NCBI GenBank assembly: GCA_037367355.1
Contig: CM074700.1
Location: 1,984,001-2,048,000, forward strand
Length of the DNA stretch: 64,000 bases
Source: Neoscytalidium dimidiatum
Lineage: Eukaryota; Ascomycota; Dothideomycetes; Botryosphaeriales; Botryosphaeriaceae
Direction: 5' to 3'
In this document: positions 44,676 through 55,324 of the stretch, one piece after another
Numbering within the stretch: the stretch's first letter is position 1
Layout of the letters: every line of letters begins with the position of its first letter
Notes under the pieces: model-generated
Database searches by the model: none
Seen by the model: only the letters and a program-made list of their open reading frames with translations
What the model was told of the DNA's origin: nothing
Position numbers and translations under genes: made by a program

Positions 44676-47523
44676 CTGTGGAGAAGGGCTGTGTAAAGGC
44701 TATTTGCTGATAGTCTTGGCCTGCAGAGAGCATCGACAGTCGGATGCGCGAGAGCTGCGCGGTCACGGTGTCCTCTCCATTAGGTAGTCGGCGTTCCAAA
44801 CTGCGAGGGACTGACACGGAGCAAGCAAAAATGTTTTCGGTCGCCAAGAAGCTGAAAGTAGAAGCTACAAACTTTAGCCATTTTGTGAATTTGTCACGGC
44901 TCCATACTCGAACCGATTATCCGGTCCGTATTTTGTTGTTCTGGATGTACTTGCCACGCTCAGTCAGAGTTGCGTTCCTTTGTCCGACGACAATTGGCCG
45001 TAGCGCGCTGACATCCAGACAATAATAGGATTTGGGATTCGGAGCATTCAGCCGGACCCAGGCTCGCTGTCGCAAAACACGCATTTTCAGGCCGCCCGGG
45101 TCAGCGCCTCAATTCAATTCCCCACATGCACTACAGGCACGGCCGTTGAATTGACGCCCGCGGAGCAGTTCCGCAGCGACAGGCTCCTTGAGCGGAGACC
45201 ACAACAACAAGCCACCGCAGATCCAGGCCGTCGGGCTTGTCGTGGCCTTCCGCACCAGAAGCTGTCGTGCTATACACGAAACACGAAGCTTGTTGGGTTA
45301 GCTCCACTAGTATGGTTGCTTTCGGGCCTTTGTTTGTTTGACTATAGGCCATGGACCGGCCCCCCGACAGCAATTAGCGGAAACTTTCTTTCCATTCTCC
45401 GCCTACGCTGTCCGGATCGTCTATCCTGTTGACTGTTTTCGCCTTACGCTGATTTGGCATGCTCGGCGGGGCGACGCCAGCCGGTACCACCAGTCGCGAC
45501 TTTTCGACGCTATCCGAGAAGAGACAGACTTGCGCAGCGCCCCCGACTCGCTACCGCAGTGGGGCACAGCGAGAAGAATAGAGCGAGCCAAATAATTCTC
45601 CGTAGCCGTGGCGCGCGTGGACGTGCCCCGAAGATCGAAGCTCCGCGCCCGACGGACATGAGGTAAGATAAGGCGGGCGAAGCGAGCAAGCGGTTATCTG
45701 GCAGAATACTGTGTAGACCGATTAGAGGCACACACGAACCGCTTTTATTATTATTGACTTTCGAAATTAGGTTCGCCCTTCCGGTCTTCTCATTGTTTCC
45801 AGAAGCGGGGCGCCACCGCAATCTTGGATGCGAGTGCGCCGAACACACGAACAAGCAAAGTGGTAATGCTTGCGCATCCCATCAGCACGCACATGCAACA
45901 CTCAACGGACGCACTGGCACCGGCACTGGGCACGACAGGTCTTGGCGCAGGAGGCACAGTGGACCATCCCGGTTCTCGGTCCAAGCGCTCTTTCACCAGT
46001 TTTTTTTTTTCTCTGGTTCTCTTTTCTTTTTCTTTCTCTTCTCGAATATCCCGCCAAGAAGCGGATCGGGAGTGGCAGCCGCTGGACCTGCCTTGTTTTA
46101 TTTATTTTTTTTCCCCTGCGCCGCCGAGGTGTGCGGCACCGCATCTCTAGGGCAGCTCAGGCTGGCCGCCTGGCGGCTGCGCCATGCGATCTGACCGACG
46201 GGCAAGCGGAGCGGATCAGCCGCAAGCGTCAGGGCGCGCGCCGGGGTGCGTGGTCTTTGCGCAATCGGCCGGAGCAACGCAACACTGCAGAAACAGAACA
46301 CCAGGAAGATGAGTCGCCGCCGAGGACGGGAATACGTCAAGGAGCGAGGGGCGGTGCCTGCGTTGCTGCGGGCAGGGCGGCGGGCGACAAGCAGCAGCGC
46401 CGGCGGCGGCAGCAGGCAGCGTGCATACGGGATGCAGGCGGGCGGTGGAGACGTCGCCTTTCCGGCAAGCGGCAGCGGCATTATGTCTCGTTGAGTACCC
46501 GACGACGGGGCCCTGGGAGCGAACGCCATTTATTGAACGTTGGGAGCATTGCACGCTTCGTCCGATCACGGTTTGGAGCCACAGCAGGCCGGCGTCAGGG
46601 ACGGCGCGCCTGCGTGGTTGCGCACGTGTGGCTGGTGTCGCGACCGGGCCTGGCAGCATCCGGCTGCCTCGCGCGCCATGCTTCTTTCTCCTCATCCGGC
46701 CTAGGCCACGGCGGGCATCGCGGTCGGCAGATTATTGACAATACAAATAAGCTGCCGGGCTCGAGCCAGGGTCGGCTGCACGTCAGAGGCTTGGTGGGGG
46801 GGGAGCATTTTTTGAGGGACGCGGGCGTCGCTGGGTATTTTGCCTGGTTGCTGCCTCGACGGCGGGCGCGTCACGATGCGGCGCGCATACGACACGATGC
46901 AGGCGGAGGTAGTAGCGTGGGCCGGCGGCGTCGGGCGGGCTCATGCTCGACATTTCGGCTGCCGCTGCTTGTGCTGTTGCTGCTGCTGCTGCTACTGCTG
47001 CTTGTCCACACGCGACAGGGACAAGGACCGGAGGCACGCGCCTATGCCCTCTAAGCTTGGCGTCAATGCCGTACGGTTTTTGGCTGGCTGGCCTCCCGAT
47101 CGGGGCATGGAAATTAAGGTAAGCGATCCCGGCGGATTTGCGTGAGATGCGCAGCGCCGGGCTGGGGCCCAGGAAAAAAAAAAAAAAGCACCCCCCTCCA
47201 GCGCAAGAAAATCGGAGAGGGCTGAGGGCGGTGGTCGAGTCGTGGGCTCAGGTTCAGCTGGCTGCGGTGCTCGATCGCCGCTCGGGCTGCCCTGTGCCTT
47301 TCGCTAGGCACACGTTCCGCCTTGCCGACGGGGCCGCGACGACGGCACGCGCTGGGCTGGGACGAACGTCGACTCGAGGGCCCGGCGCAACGCTGCTGCT
47401 GCTACCACACCCACGCTGTCGCGTCGCGCGATGGTGGCAGCCGTCGGTCGCAGCGCAGCGGAGAAAAAAAAAAGCAATGGCGCGCATTGCTGCGGAGATC
47501 ACATGCGGCGCGTGTCATGCTAG

Positions 47524-47640
47524 GTCCGTGGAGGTGGAGGTGGAGGTGGAGGTGGAGGGCGAGGGCGGCGGCGGCGGCAGCGGCAGCGGCAGCGGCATGG
47601 CAGGAGCAGCGGGCAGCGGGCGGCGGGCAGCAGGCAGCGG
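47524..47640. repeat. GAGGTG / GGCGGC / CAGCGG simple-sequence tract
   Basis: A run of GGAGGT hexamers is followed by GGCGGC and CAGCGG-type units. A GGGA/GGAT-rich stretch follows at about 47650-47690. It has purine-strand bias and no coding context. Confidence 0.75.
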
Positions 47641-48426
47641 GCATGAGGGAGGGGAGGGAGGGAGGGATGGATGGATGGAGGGAGGGACGGGAGGGCGAGC
47701 GAGCGAGTCGAAGGATCGTTGCGTCGAAATGAGGGTTACTATATTGGTGGGCAGTGGGCAGCGGGTCATCTGAGGCCTGCATGCAGTGTGAAATCGCAGC
47801 CCTACCTCTCGTCTCATCTCGTCTCGGCGGGCGGTCGTCAACGCTGCGCTGCTGCACCTGCCCGCCGTCAAAGGGCCCGCCGCGCCTCCGGAGATGCGTG
47901 GGCTCCTCCAGGGCCCCACGGCTCCAGGGCAGGAGTCCTAGATGGGCATGGCCAGCACGGAAGCGGCTAGCAGCCGTTGCTCGCCGGGCATGGATCGCGG
48001 TGCCACTTCCTTCTTCATCGCAGGCAGAGCGCGAGCTGAATCGTCACATCGCGCGCCCCAGCCTCATCCGCTGTTGGTGGCCCCCTTCGGCTCTGGGCTG
48101 GCGGCTGCAGCGTGTTCGCCGCGCTCGCAGTGGGGCGCCGGCAGAAGCAAACATGAGCCACCGCTGCAGCTGCGGCGGCGGCGATGGCGATGGATGCCAA
48201 CAGCCATGCCCGCCCGAGATCTGCCGCGTGGAGAAGCTGGGCCCCAAACAGAAGGCGGCCAGGCTGGGCCGGCGCTGGGCCAATGGCGCGCTGGGCCCAC
48301 GGCAGCCACATGGCCGTGCAGAGGGAAAAGGAACTCGAGCGAGCGCAGGCGTGGGAGCAGCAGACGCAGGAGCCGCGCCGCCCAGTGGAGTTGTTGGCTG
48401 ACGGCACCAGGGCTATCGATTTGGCA

Positions 48427-48470
48427 GGCTGGCACTGGAACCGGCACTGGCACTGGCACTGGCACTGGAC
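48427..48470. repeat. GGCACT hexamer repeat
   Basis: About six near-perfect GGCACT/GGAACC hexamers occur in tandem. A related GGCACT/GGCACC stretch lies at about 45911-45930, 2.5 kb away, within the same gene desert. Confidence 0.7.
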
Positions 48471-49394
48471 GTGAGCAGCGCCGTCAGCACACCTCCCCAA
48501 AGCGCCCGCGCTCGCTGGGCCCAAACGACGCTGATCAGCCAAGGGCCTGTCAACCATGCTCTCGCGCCGCGCCGCAATGCACCAGCCCACGGCCATCAAC
48601 CGACCCGGCAGACGGCCCCGTGCCAAAGCCGCCGTCCAATTATGCAGGTGTCAACAGGGATCTGGAATGGGAGATCTGAGTCCCTAATCCGCAGAGGGCC
48701 CAAGAGCCGATCTTTCTTATTGCCATGATCACCACCTGGACAGGGTCTCTTGCGAGTGCCGCCCTTGCCCTGCCTGGTGTTTGCTCCAAACCCGCCCGCC
48801 CCACCCCGTCGACGACTGCGCAGGCCAGCAGCAGCCTTCTCTCCGAGACCTGAGCCCGCCTTTTTTTTTTTTTTGCTTTAGCCCTGCCCGCGCGCCCTGT
48901 CAACGCGCCCGCCCGCCGCCCGCCGCCGCCTCAATCCCCCGGCTGTCGTCATTTGCAGGTATTGCTCCCCACCCCCCCAAAGCCTCCTGCAGCCTGCATG
49001 CCCGCGCGTGTCCTTTTCCCAGCTGCTCCCCTCGTGCTACTGCCCGGCATATTTCCAAGACATCCGACTTACAAGGAACCCCCAAGGCCCAACCGCTGCT
49101 GCTACATATTGCGCACCGCGAGCGCATACATGCTCATACGATTTCCCTGACCTCAACCTGGACGAACGCCCCCGCCCTCACGGCCCGCGCGGCAGCTGAA
49201 GCAGCCACGACCTCCCCGGCGGCCGACCGTTATTCGCTGTGTTCCTGCGGCCTGAATGCGCTATGCATGTACTGGCCCTTCCTCCTTGCTCGAGCCTTTC
49301 CTGCGCGCCGTCAATTGGGCGCCGAACCATACCGGGCAGCAGAGAGAAAGCCTCACCCGGGCTCCATCGCGCCGCCTGCTACCCGTCCCCGCCC

Positions 49395-51370
49395 ATGTCA
49401 GACAGGCCGTCCCCATCGAGCCGGGCGAGGACGCATCCACCGCAGCAGAAGGAAAGAAACAGTCCATCCCAAGAGCAGCATGACCGCCGGCAGCACCAAG
49501 GCGCCGAACGCGAGGGCCCAGGAGGCCTCTCCTCGGATCGGCTCGGTGCAGAGCCACCGCGGGGGATGCTTTATGAAGGAGGCGAGCGGCAGCAGCCGCC
49601 GCCGAGCAGCTCCTCTGCTCCGCCGACAGAACAGCACCCGGAGCTGCGACCGTCATCGTCTGCTGAGCCCGAGCAAGCACCGGCTTCTTCCCAAATGGGT
49701 CCCTTCGGCTATCCCCCCTTCGGTGCATCTGGCAGCTTCAACCCCGGTTACCTCGCCCTGCAGCAGCCTGCGCCGCTCGCCAGCCAAGTTCCGTTGCGAA
49801 ACACCAAAACCGCTCGCAGAAACAAGGCACATGTCGCCTCGGCGTGCGTGAACTGCAAGAGAGCCCATCTGAGCTGCGACGTCCAGCGGCCGTGCACGCG
49901 GTGCGTCACTTCCGGCAAAGAGGTACGAGAAAGCGATCCAAGGTCCGCTAGAGGCAGCGGTGAGCAAGGCTGACAAACCTTCCGTCCTAACAGGCGACAT
50001 GCTACGATGTCCAGCACAAGAAAAGGGGCCGTCCAAGACTTCGCGACGTGCAGGAGAGCCGGCCGCCGCAAGGGCACGAGTTGGGCGAGCAGTCCACTTC
50101 CGCTAGCGAGAGCCCCGCGCCCGGCCTTGCGGCTGGCGGTGGGCGGTCTGACTCTTTTCGCTCTCTGAGATCAGCCCGAAGGAGTTTCGGAGCATCGGCC
50201 ACTATTCGGCAACCCACTTCGCAGATGCACAGCTTGTCGCCGAGTCCCTTTCCCCAGGAGGGAGCGGTGCAATACCCAAGTCCGGAGTATCCGAGGCTTG
50301 CGCCGTCCCTAGTAACGCCGATGGCATTGCTAAACCTCGACCTCCACATACTCAAGACGAATTCGGCATTCAACAGTCTCTTCGGCCGAAACGACCTGCC
50401 TGGACGTGAGCTGGCCGATCTGGTTGAATCCCATCACGTAGAGACGGTACAACGACTGCGAAACGAACTCAGAGAAGAGCGGGACGCGCGAGAGCCATCT
50501 TACATGCCACCTATTTTCGGTCCGAGGGAACGAGAGACGGTGGAGAATATAGAGGAGGGAGACTTGGATCGCATCAGCCAAGGGTATACGGACCGTACGT
50601 TTACTTGGCGTTTTAGCTCTGTTTTTGGACAACCACAGGAAGTGCGTGTCCGGGTGCGTCTTGCAAAAACTTCGATTTTCTTCGTGTCATTAGCTTTACC
50701 GCCCTTTGATCGATCTCAGGTCCAGCCGCCTTCTAGCGAGCAGCCACTACAACACCATCATAGATACCCGCCTGTATTTGCCACTCCAGTGGCCCCACAA
50801 CGATCTTCACGACCGCCATCGAGAGCTGCTCCGACGCCGATGGAATATTCATACCCTTACGGTCAGTCGTCGCCGCTCGCCGTGTCCGAGCCAGCCTCTC
50901 CGTACACTTCGTACTTCTCCCTCCAAAGCCTGACTTCATCGCTTCCGCATGCTGCGGCTACGCCCACAGTCCCTTCATACCCCCACGGACAGGCTCCGCC
51001 CCAGGGTTTTGGGTACCCGCGTGGCTCTTGGTCATCGACTGGAAGTGCAGAGCAGCAGCTTCCTGCGTATGAGGTCACTCCCAGGAGACCCGCTGGACCA
51101 GTGATGCCAGCAGAGAGTTCCTGGCAGGGTGAACCAAGGACATGGCAGCCACAACAATACCCCTATCCCGCATACCAGAGGCCTCCTGGAATGAGGGCCG
51201 AGCAGCAACAACATGCGTATGATCCAGGTCTACCACAAGAGGCGCTCACAGCTGCGCCTGCTGTGCGGAGGGTGTCTTCGGGCGATCATCGCAGTCAGGG
51301 CACCTCCGAGGAGGCGCAAGAGGAAGAACCGTCCAAGAGACGTAGGCTTAACATACGGGACCTTGTCTGA
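49395..51370 (+). CDS. Zn2Cys6 transcription factor with PAS-like C-terminal half
   Basis: The exons are 49395-49922 and 49994-51370, giving 634 aa. The Zn2Cys6 cluster C-x2-C-x6-C-x5-C-x2-C-x8-C lies at about residues 151-179 (ACVNCKRAHLSC, then RPCTRCV). The only intron splits the fifth and sixth cysteines. It is followed by QHKKRGRPRLRD, an AT-hook-like linker. A segment near MALLNLDLHILKTNSAFNSLF has the look of a PAS fold as found in ERT1/AcuK-type regulators, and the last 200 residues are Pro/Gln/Ser/Tyr-rich. A basic SKRRRLNIRDL patch ends the protein. The start is the first ATG consistent with the exon (MSDRPSPSS); the N-terminus is low-complexity, so it is uncertain. The regulated pathway is unknown. 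Confidence 0.85.
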
Positions 51371-54279
51371 GGTTAGATTACTTTTTGCTTTCTCTGTCCG
51401 CATAGATTTCGGCATACCCCCCCTTGGCTGGCATATAAAATTTCGACTTCTGGTCTCGTATTTCTTCCATTTGTGTTCGAATATATCAAACCTCTGCTAG
51501 CCTTGGCGGGTCCAGGCCCTCGATCGCAACCACTTTTTTTTTTCCCCTTCATCTCCAGGATTTCATGTATAAACGTCTTCTTCCATGATTTTCCGTCGCT
51601 CGCTGCACATATACAACATGTGAACATTCGATGGGGAATTATTGGGACAGCGTACACCTCTCTGGCTAGAGAGCGTCTGTTCGCAATGCGTCTTGCTTTT
51701 TCTTTTTGCTTTTGTCCTTTTTTTTTCTTGCAAAGAGATGGTGCACATAAGACGGAATGATGGATTTAGTATATTGAACCGGCACAAAAATGGAGCGGAA
51801 AAAAGTATAGCATGTTTGATAAATAGTCAACATGGGGACCGTACGGGAGCAATATGTTTTGGGCATCTGGGAAATACATACACGTTCCTACTAGGGAACG
51901 GTCAGGTAACGCATCAGAGGCGTTGTGTCCTTTCGTTGGTGGGCTCTGCTTTAGCCGTATCCTCTTCTTCACACTTTCGATGGCTTGCTTCTCTCGCTGA
52001 TGCCAGCTACCGGCAGTACGAACAGTTTGCTTGTACACGGGCATCGGAGAGGAGATTTTTGTTTCAGCATCACGATCGCTTTTCATTTTTTTTTTTTCAT
52101 GTCTACGTTGGAGGTTATTCGCACATATATCGACGTTCTTTTTTGATGGGTAGGCTGTCGCTGATTCAACTTTCGGTCATATACCCTTGGTTGGATATCT
52201 CTTGTTTTCGTCACCGGAGCAGACGCATGGGGCGCCAGTTCGATTGGTGGAAGGGGAGGAAAGGGAGCAAAGAGCCTTTCCCGGGTTTTAGTCTCACGGT
52301 CATTTCTTTAGGTTTCATCATCTTTCTTGCGACACATAAGCATGACGCGCGTAATGTGCTGAGAACGGGGCGAGAGAGGTGTTTCACATGGTCGCTGTTG
52401 TAACGGGGAGTGAAAAAAGACGGCGGTCTGGGGTAGTAATAGGGTCGTATATGTGCAACGAGATTCAGAACTATCTGGGCTGAGGGAAATCCCCGCGAAC
52501 AGCTGGGCCCACTTTGCGCGGCGAAAACTATTGCATTCGCTATGCGGGAACGGCCTCGACCGGCGAAGAAAGATGGGACGACGTCGAGATAAACTCTGCT
52601 GCACGTCATCGGGACGGCAAGTTGCCTGACGAAGGAATGGGCGGTGTGGGTGGCGGGAGATGATTGGTTACGATAGGCGTTTTACGCTGTTTAATTTGAA
52701 AAGTGGGAGGGGAAGGGCAAATGAGATTGATGGTGGGGTAAGGAGGAAAAAAAAAAAAAAAATCTTGGAAGCTCGGCGTCCATTCATTGCCCTTGTTTTG
52801 CGCTTTTACTTTTCAGTGAACAGGTTCTTCCCTGGTACCGGGGACGTGGCATTGTGGGATGTGGCTGGTGGACGGAGGGTCGGTGCCGATTGGCATTCCT
52901 TTCCCGGTTGCTGGATGGAGTGGGTGGGGGCAGAGTGCGCGGGCGCGCGGGAAGCGTTGGCGGCATGCAGCGGTGGACTGTGGTTGTGCATCGTGATGAT
53001 TGGATCTGGTGTTGTGACACAAGTAGGATGTTGTGCGTTTTTCTTCGCGGTAGCGTGTCCGACTGCTTGGGCTGTCGGCAGTTCGCCCCACCAAACGATT
53101 GCCCAAACGCAAACGAGCAGCATAAAATACAAGAAAGTATGCCGCTCCGGAGATGGAGGCTGAAAAATGATTGGGTTATCTCCGGATGTCGCCAGAGGGA
53201 GGTCGCGGCTCCAACGGAGAAGCGGCCGCGCCACGTGGTTTGCCGGAAGAGGGACGGACGGAAAGCGTTGGCGGACGAGTAATATGCAAGGGAGGACCGG
53301 AACGCCTACATACCCGCCTTGCAGATAGGGCATTCAAGCCAAAAAAAAAAAAAAAGAAAGAAAGGAATAGTGCTGAGGGCAGTCAAGATGTGTGCCCGTC
53401 GCTTCCCAAAACTTGGGAGACCGATGAGTGGCTTGAATGGTAGTTTACCGGTTGGTGACGCTGGTTCTTTGCTCCCTGGCTATGGGGATTGGTCTGCCTC
53501 GTGAACGCCTTCCGTCGTACGCCTCTCATGCTTCTTGCAAGGCAAAGCGTGACTTCTGCGCGGCTCTGATGTTTGGTAGGCTGCTCTTGTCTACTGGGTT
53601 TTACTGTACGCGGTCGAGGAGATTGGGTCACATGGAATTGAAAGACAGGGCCTACGATAGGGAGCCAAATTTTTCGTCACGATGTGAGAACGCGACGATA
53701 GGTTCAGGCTGGGCAATTGCCGCAGCTCTCTATGCACTCTGTATGAACTTGATGTGGCAGATGTAAACTGAACGATCTATATGCGGCTCCTAGGGAGTCA
53801 AAACAGCAGACAACGACATTAGTAATCCCAGCAAGCTAGACAGTTGAATGTGAGTATAGAACAGCCGGGTACGTGTGAGATATGGTGAAAAATGCTATCA
53901 CCTCATCATCAGAATCATGTAATCTCTAACCTTACGAAGCGGCCAGCGTCTTGGTCATAGCAGCACTTTGGTGGCAGACAGGTCGGAAAGCGCTTGGTTT
54001 GAATGAGCAGATTTACTTTGGTGAAAGCAATCCGTTGTTTTTACTCACTAGCAGTATTACTGTCGTGGTACCGTCCGTTCGCGTGTCGATCCGACGTGGG
54101 CCCCGGGAGGTCACTGGATATCGCCCTGTAAAACGCCTGAGCAGCTCGCAAGAGGCTGCAAAAATGTACCTTACGCCATTACCAGGGTCTTGCTTGACCC
54201 CGTTGTTCCCTTTCCTGACGAGTACCCTCTGTATCAGCAAAAGAAAAGAAACCTGAAGAGCGGCAAACCGCGCGTGCAC
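51371..54279. other. Intergenic region between convergent genes (2.9 kb)
   Basis: It begins with the 3' flank of the regulator and includes several T-rich and A-rich runs (51535, 52087, 52749, 53341). Frames on both strands are short or lack codon and family features. No gene is supported. Confidence 0.5.
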
Positions 54280-55041
54280 TCAACCGATAGGCTTGAGCTT
54301 CTTCTTTTTCTTCTTCTCGCCCTCGGCACCGCCAGCCTTCTTCTGGAAGTCGCGCCAAGAGCCGATGCGCTGCTCTCGGGTCTTCTCCCAAGCTTCTTCA
54401 TGCTCGCGCTTGCGCTTACGCTCGGCGATCTCGGCCTCCTCCTTCTTCTGCTGCCGACCCTCCTCGCGCATAGCGGCCTGCATCTGCTTGCGGCGGCGTA
54501 GTTCATTGTCGATGAGGACGTGCTTCGTCTTCTCCTGCCACTCGCGCTCAAATTCTTCGGTCTTGAGCTCCTCCGAGTCGACGGTCAGCTTCTTCTCGCG
54601 CATCAGGAGCATGCGGGCGTCGGCGATGGCTTCGTCCAGGCGCTCGCGCTGCTTCTCGTCCATCAGCTCCTCCTGAGCCTTCTTCAAGCGGTCGAAAGCG
54701 TCGGGTGCGCGGGGGTTGGTAGTCTTATCCGGATGGATCAGCAGCGACTTGGTGCGAAAGATCTTCTTGATGTCGGATTCGGGGACGCCGGGCTTGATGC
54801 CCAGAACGGAGTAGGCGTCGAGCTTGAAGGCATTGCAGATACCTAGTCTACAGGTCAGGTAGTGAATTCTTGGGGGGGACACGGAGGGAACGAGGCGGAC
54901 GTACGGTCAATTTCGGCATCCTGGGCGTTGTGAGTTAGCTTCTTAGCAGTTCGCGTGAGCGTCGCGGGAGTGGAGGCGCACCTTGTCCCATTCCTTGGCT
55001 TCCTTGTCGAGCAGGTCAAGTACTTCCTTGTCGTCAGCCAT
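54280..55041 (-). CDS. J-domain protein, DNAJC8/Spf31 type
   Basis: The exons are 55041-54982, 54920-54905 and 54842-54280, in phase, giving 212 aa. The second exon is only 16 nt. The J domain spans about residues 30-98, with DAYSVLGIKPG and the HPD tripeptide at 62-64 (LLIHPDKTTNP). A long charged helix follows (KTEEFEREWQEKTKHVLID, then RRRKQMQAAMREEGRQQKK). The tail SWRDFQKK plus a lysine-rich end is the DNAJC8 signature. DNAJC8 proteins associate with the spliceosome and work with HSP70 in the nucleus. The acceptor of the second intron was chosen at GACTAG because it alone keeps frame. It is head-to-head with DBP4. Confidence 0.92.
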
Positions 55042-55324
55042 GGTTGCGACTGGGTCGACGAACGAGCGCGGTGTGAGAAGTGGTGACGCGAACGAGAGTG
55101 GATGGAAAGCGTCGAGGGTCTTTTTGGCGGAGGGTGCTGGGGTGTCGATGATAGGGCTGCGCGCCGCTATCGATCACAGTCTGGGGCCGCCCGAAAGCCG
55201 AACGCCGCGGCGCTCCGCCAGCTTGCGCTCCGTGCACAAAAAGTCCTTGAACGCCGCAGCAGCGCAACTCTCAGAATTGCGACTCGACTACCCGTCGATT
55301 TCTGTTCCCACCAACGTTGAAGCC
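55042..55324. promoter_or_regulatory. Bidirectional promoter J-protein / DBP4 with TATCGAT
   Basis: This 283-bp divergent promoter contains TATCGAT at 55168-55174. The same core is found in two other divergent promoters of the window (27092 and 41798). Confidence 0.45.

Larger units (their letters stand above)
44676..49394. other. GC-rich, repeat-rich gene desert upstream of the Zn2Cys6/PAS-like regulator
   Basis: This 4.7-kb stretch has no convincing gene. Long frames (for example at 45870-47054 and 48781-49851) are open on several strands at once, as expected for GC-rich simple sequence. It includes poly-T and CT-rich runs, a GAGGTG/GGCGGC/CAGCGG tract at 47524-47640, and GGCACT repeats at 48427-48470. 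A C-rich section at about 48760-49200 probably forms part of the 5' leader of the regulator gene. I infer an extended promoter and long leader. Confidence 0.5.

Noticed and set aside
45870..47054. 394-codon plus-strand frame in the GC-rich desert
   Set aside because: The product is Arg/Gln low complexity, overlapping frames are open on the other strand, and no start context or family resemblance is seen. Likely a GC artefact.
48781..49851. 356-codon frame overlapping the Zn2Cys6 gene start
   Set aside because: It is in a different frame from the zinc cluster. The composition is Arg/Pro/Ser-rich, as expected of GC-rich DNA read out of frame.
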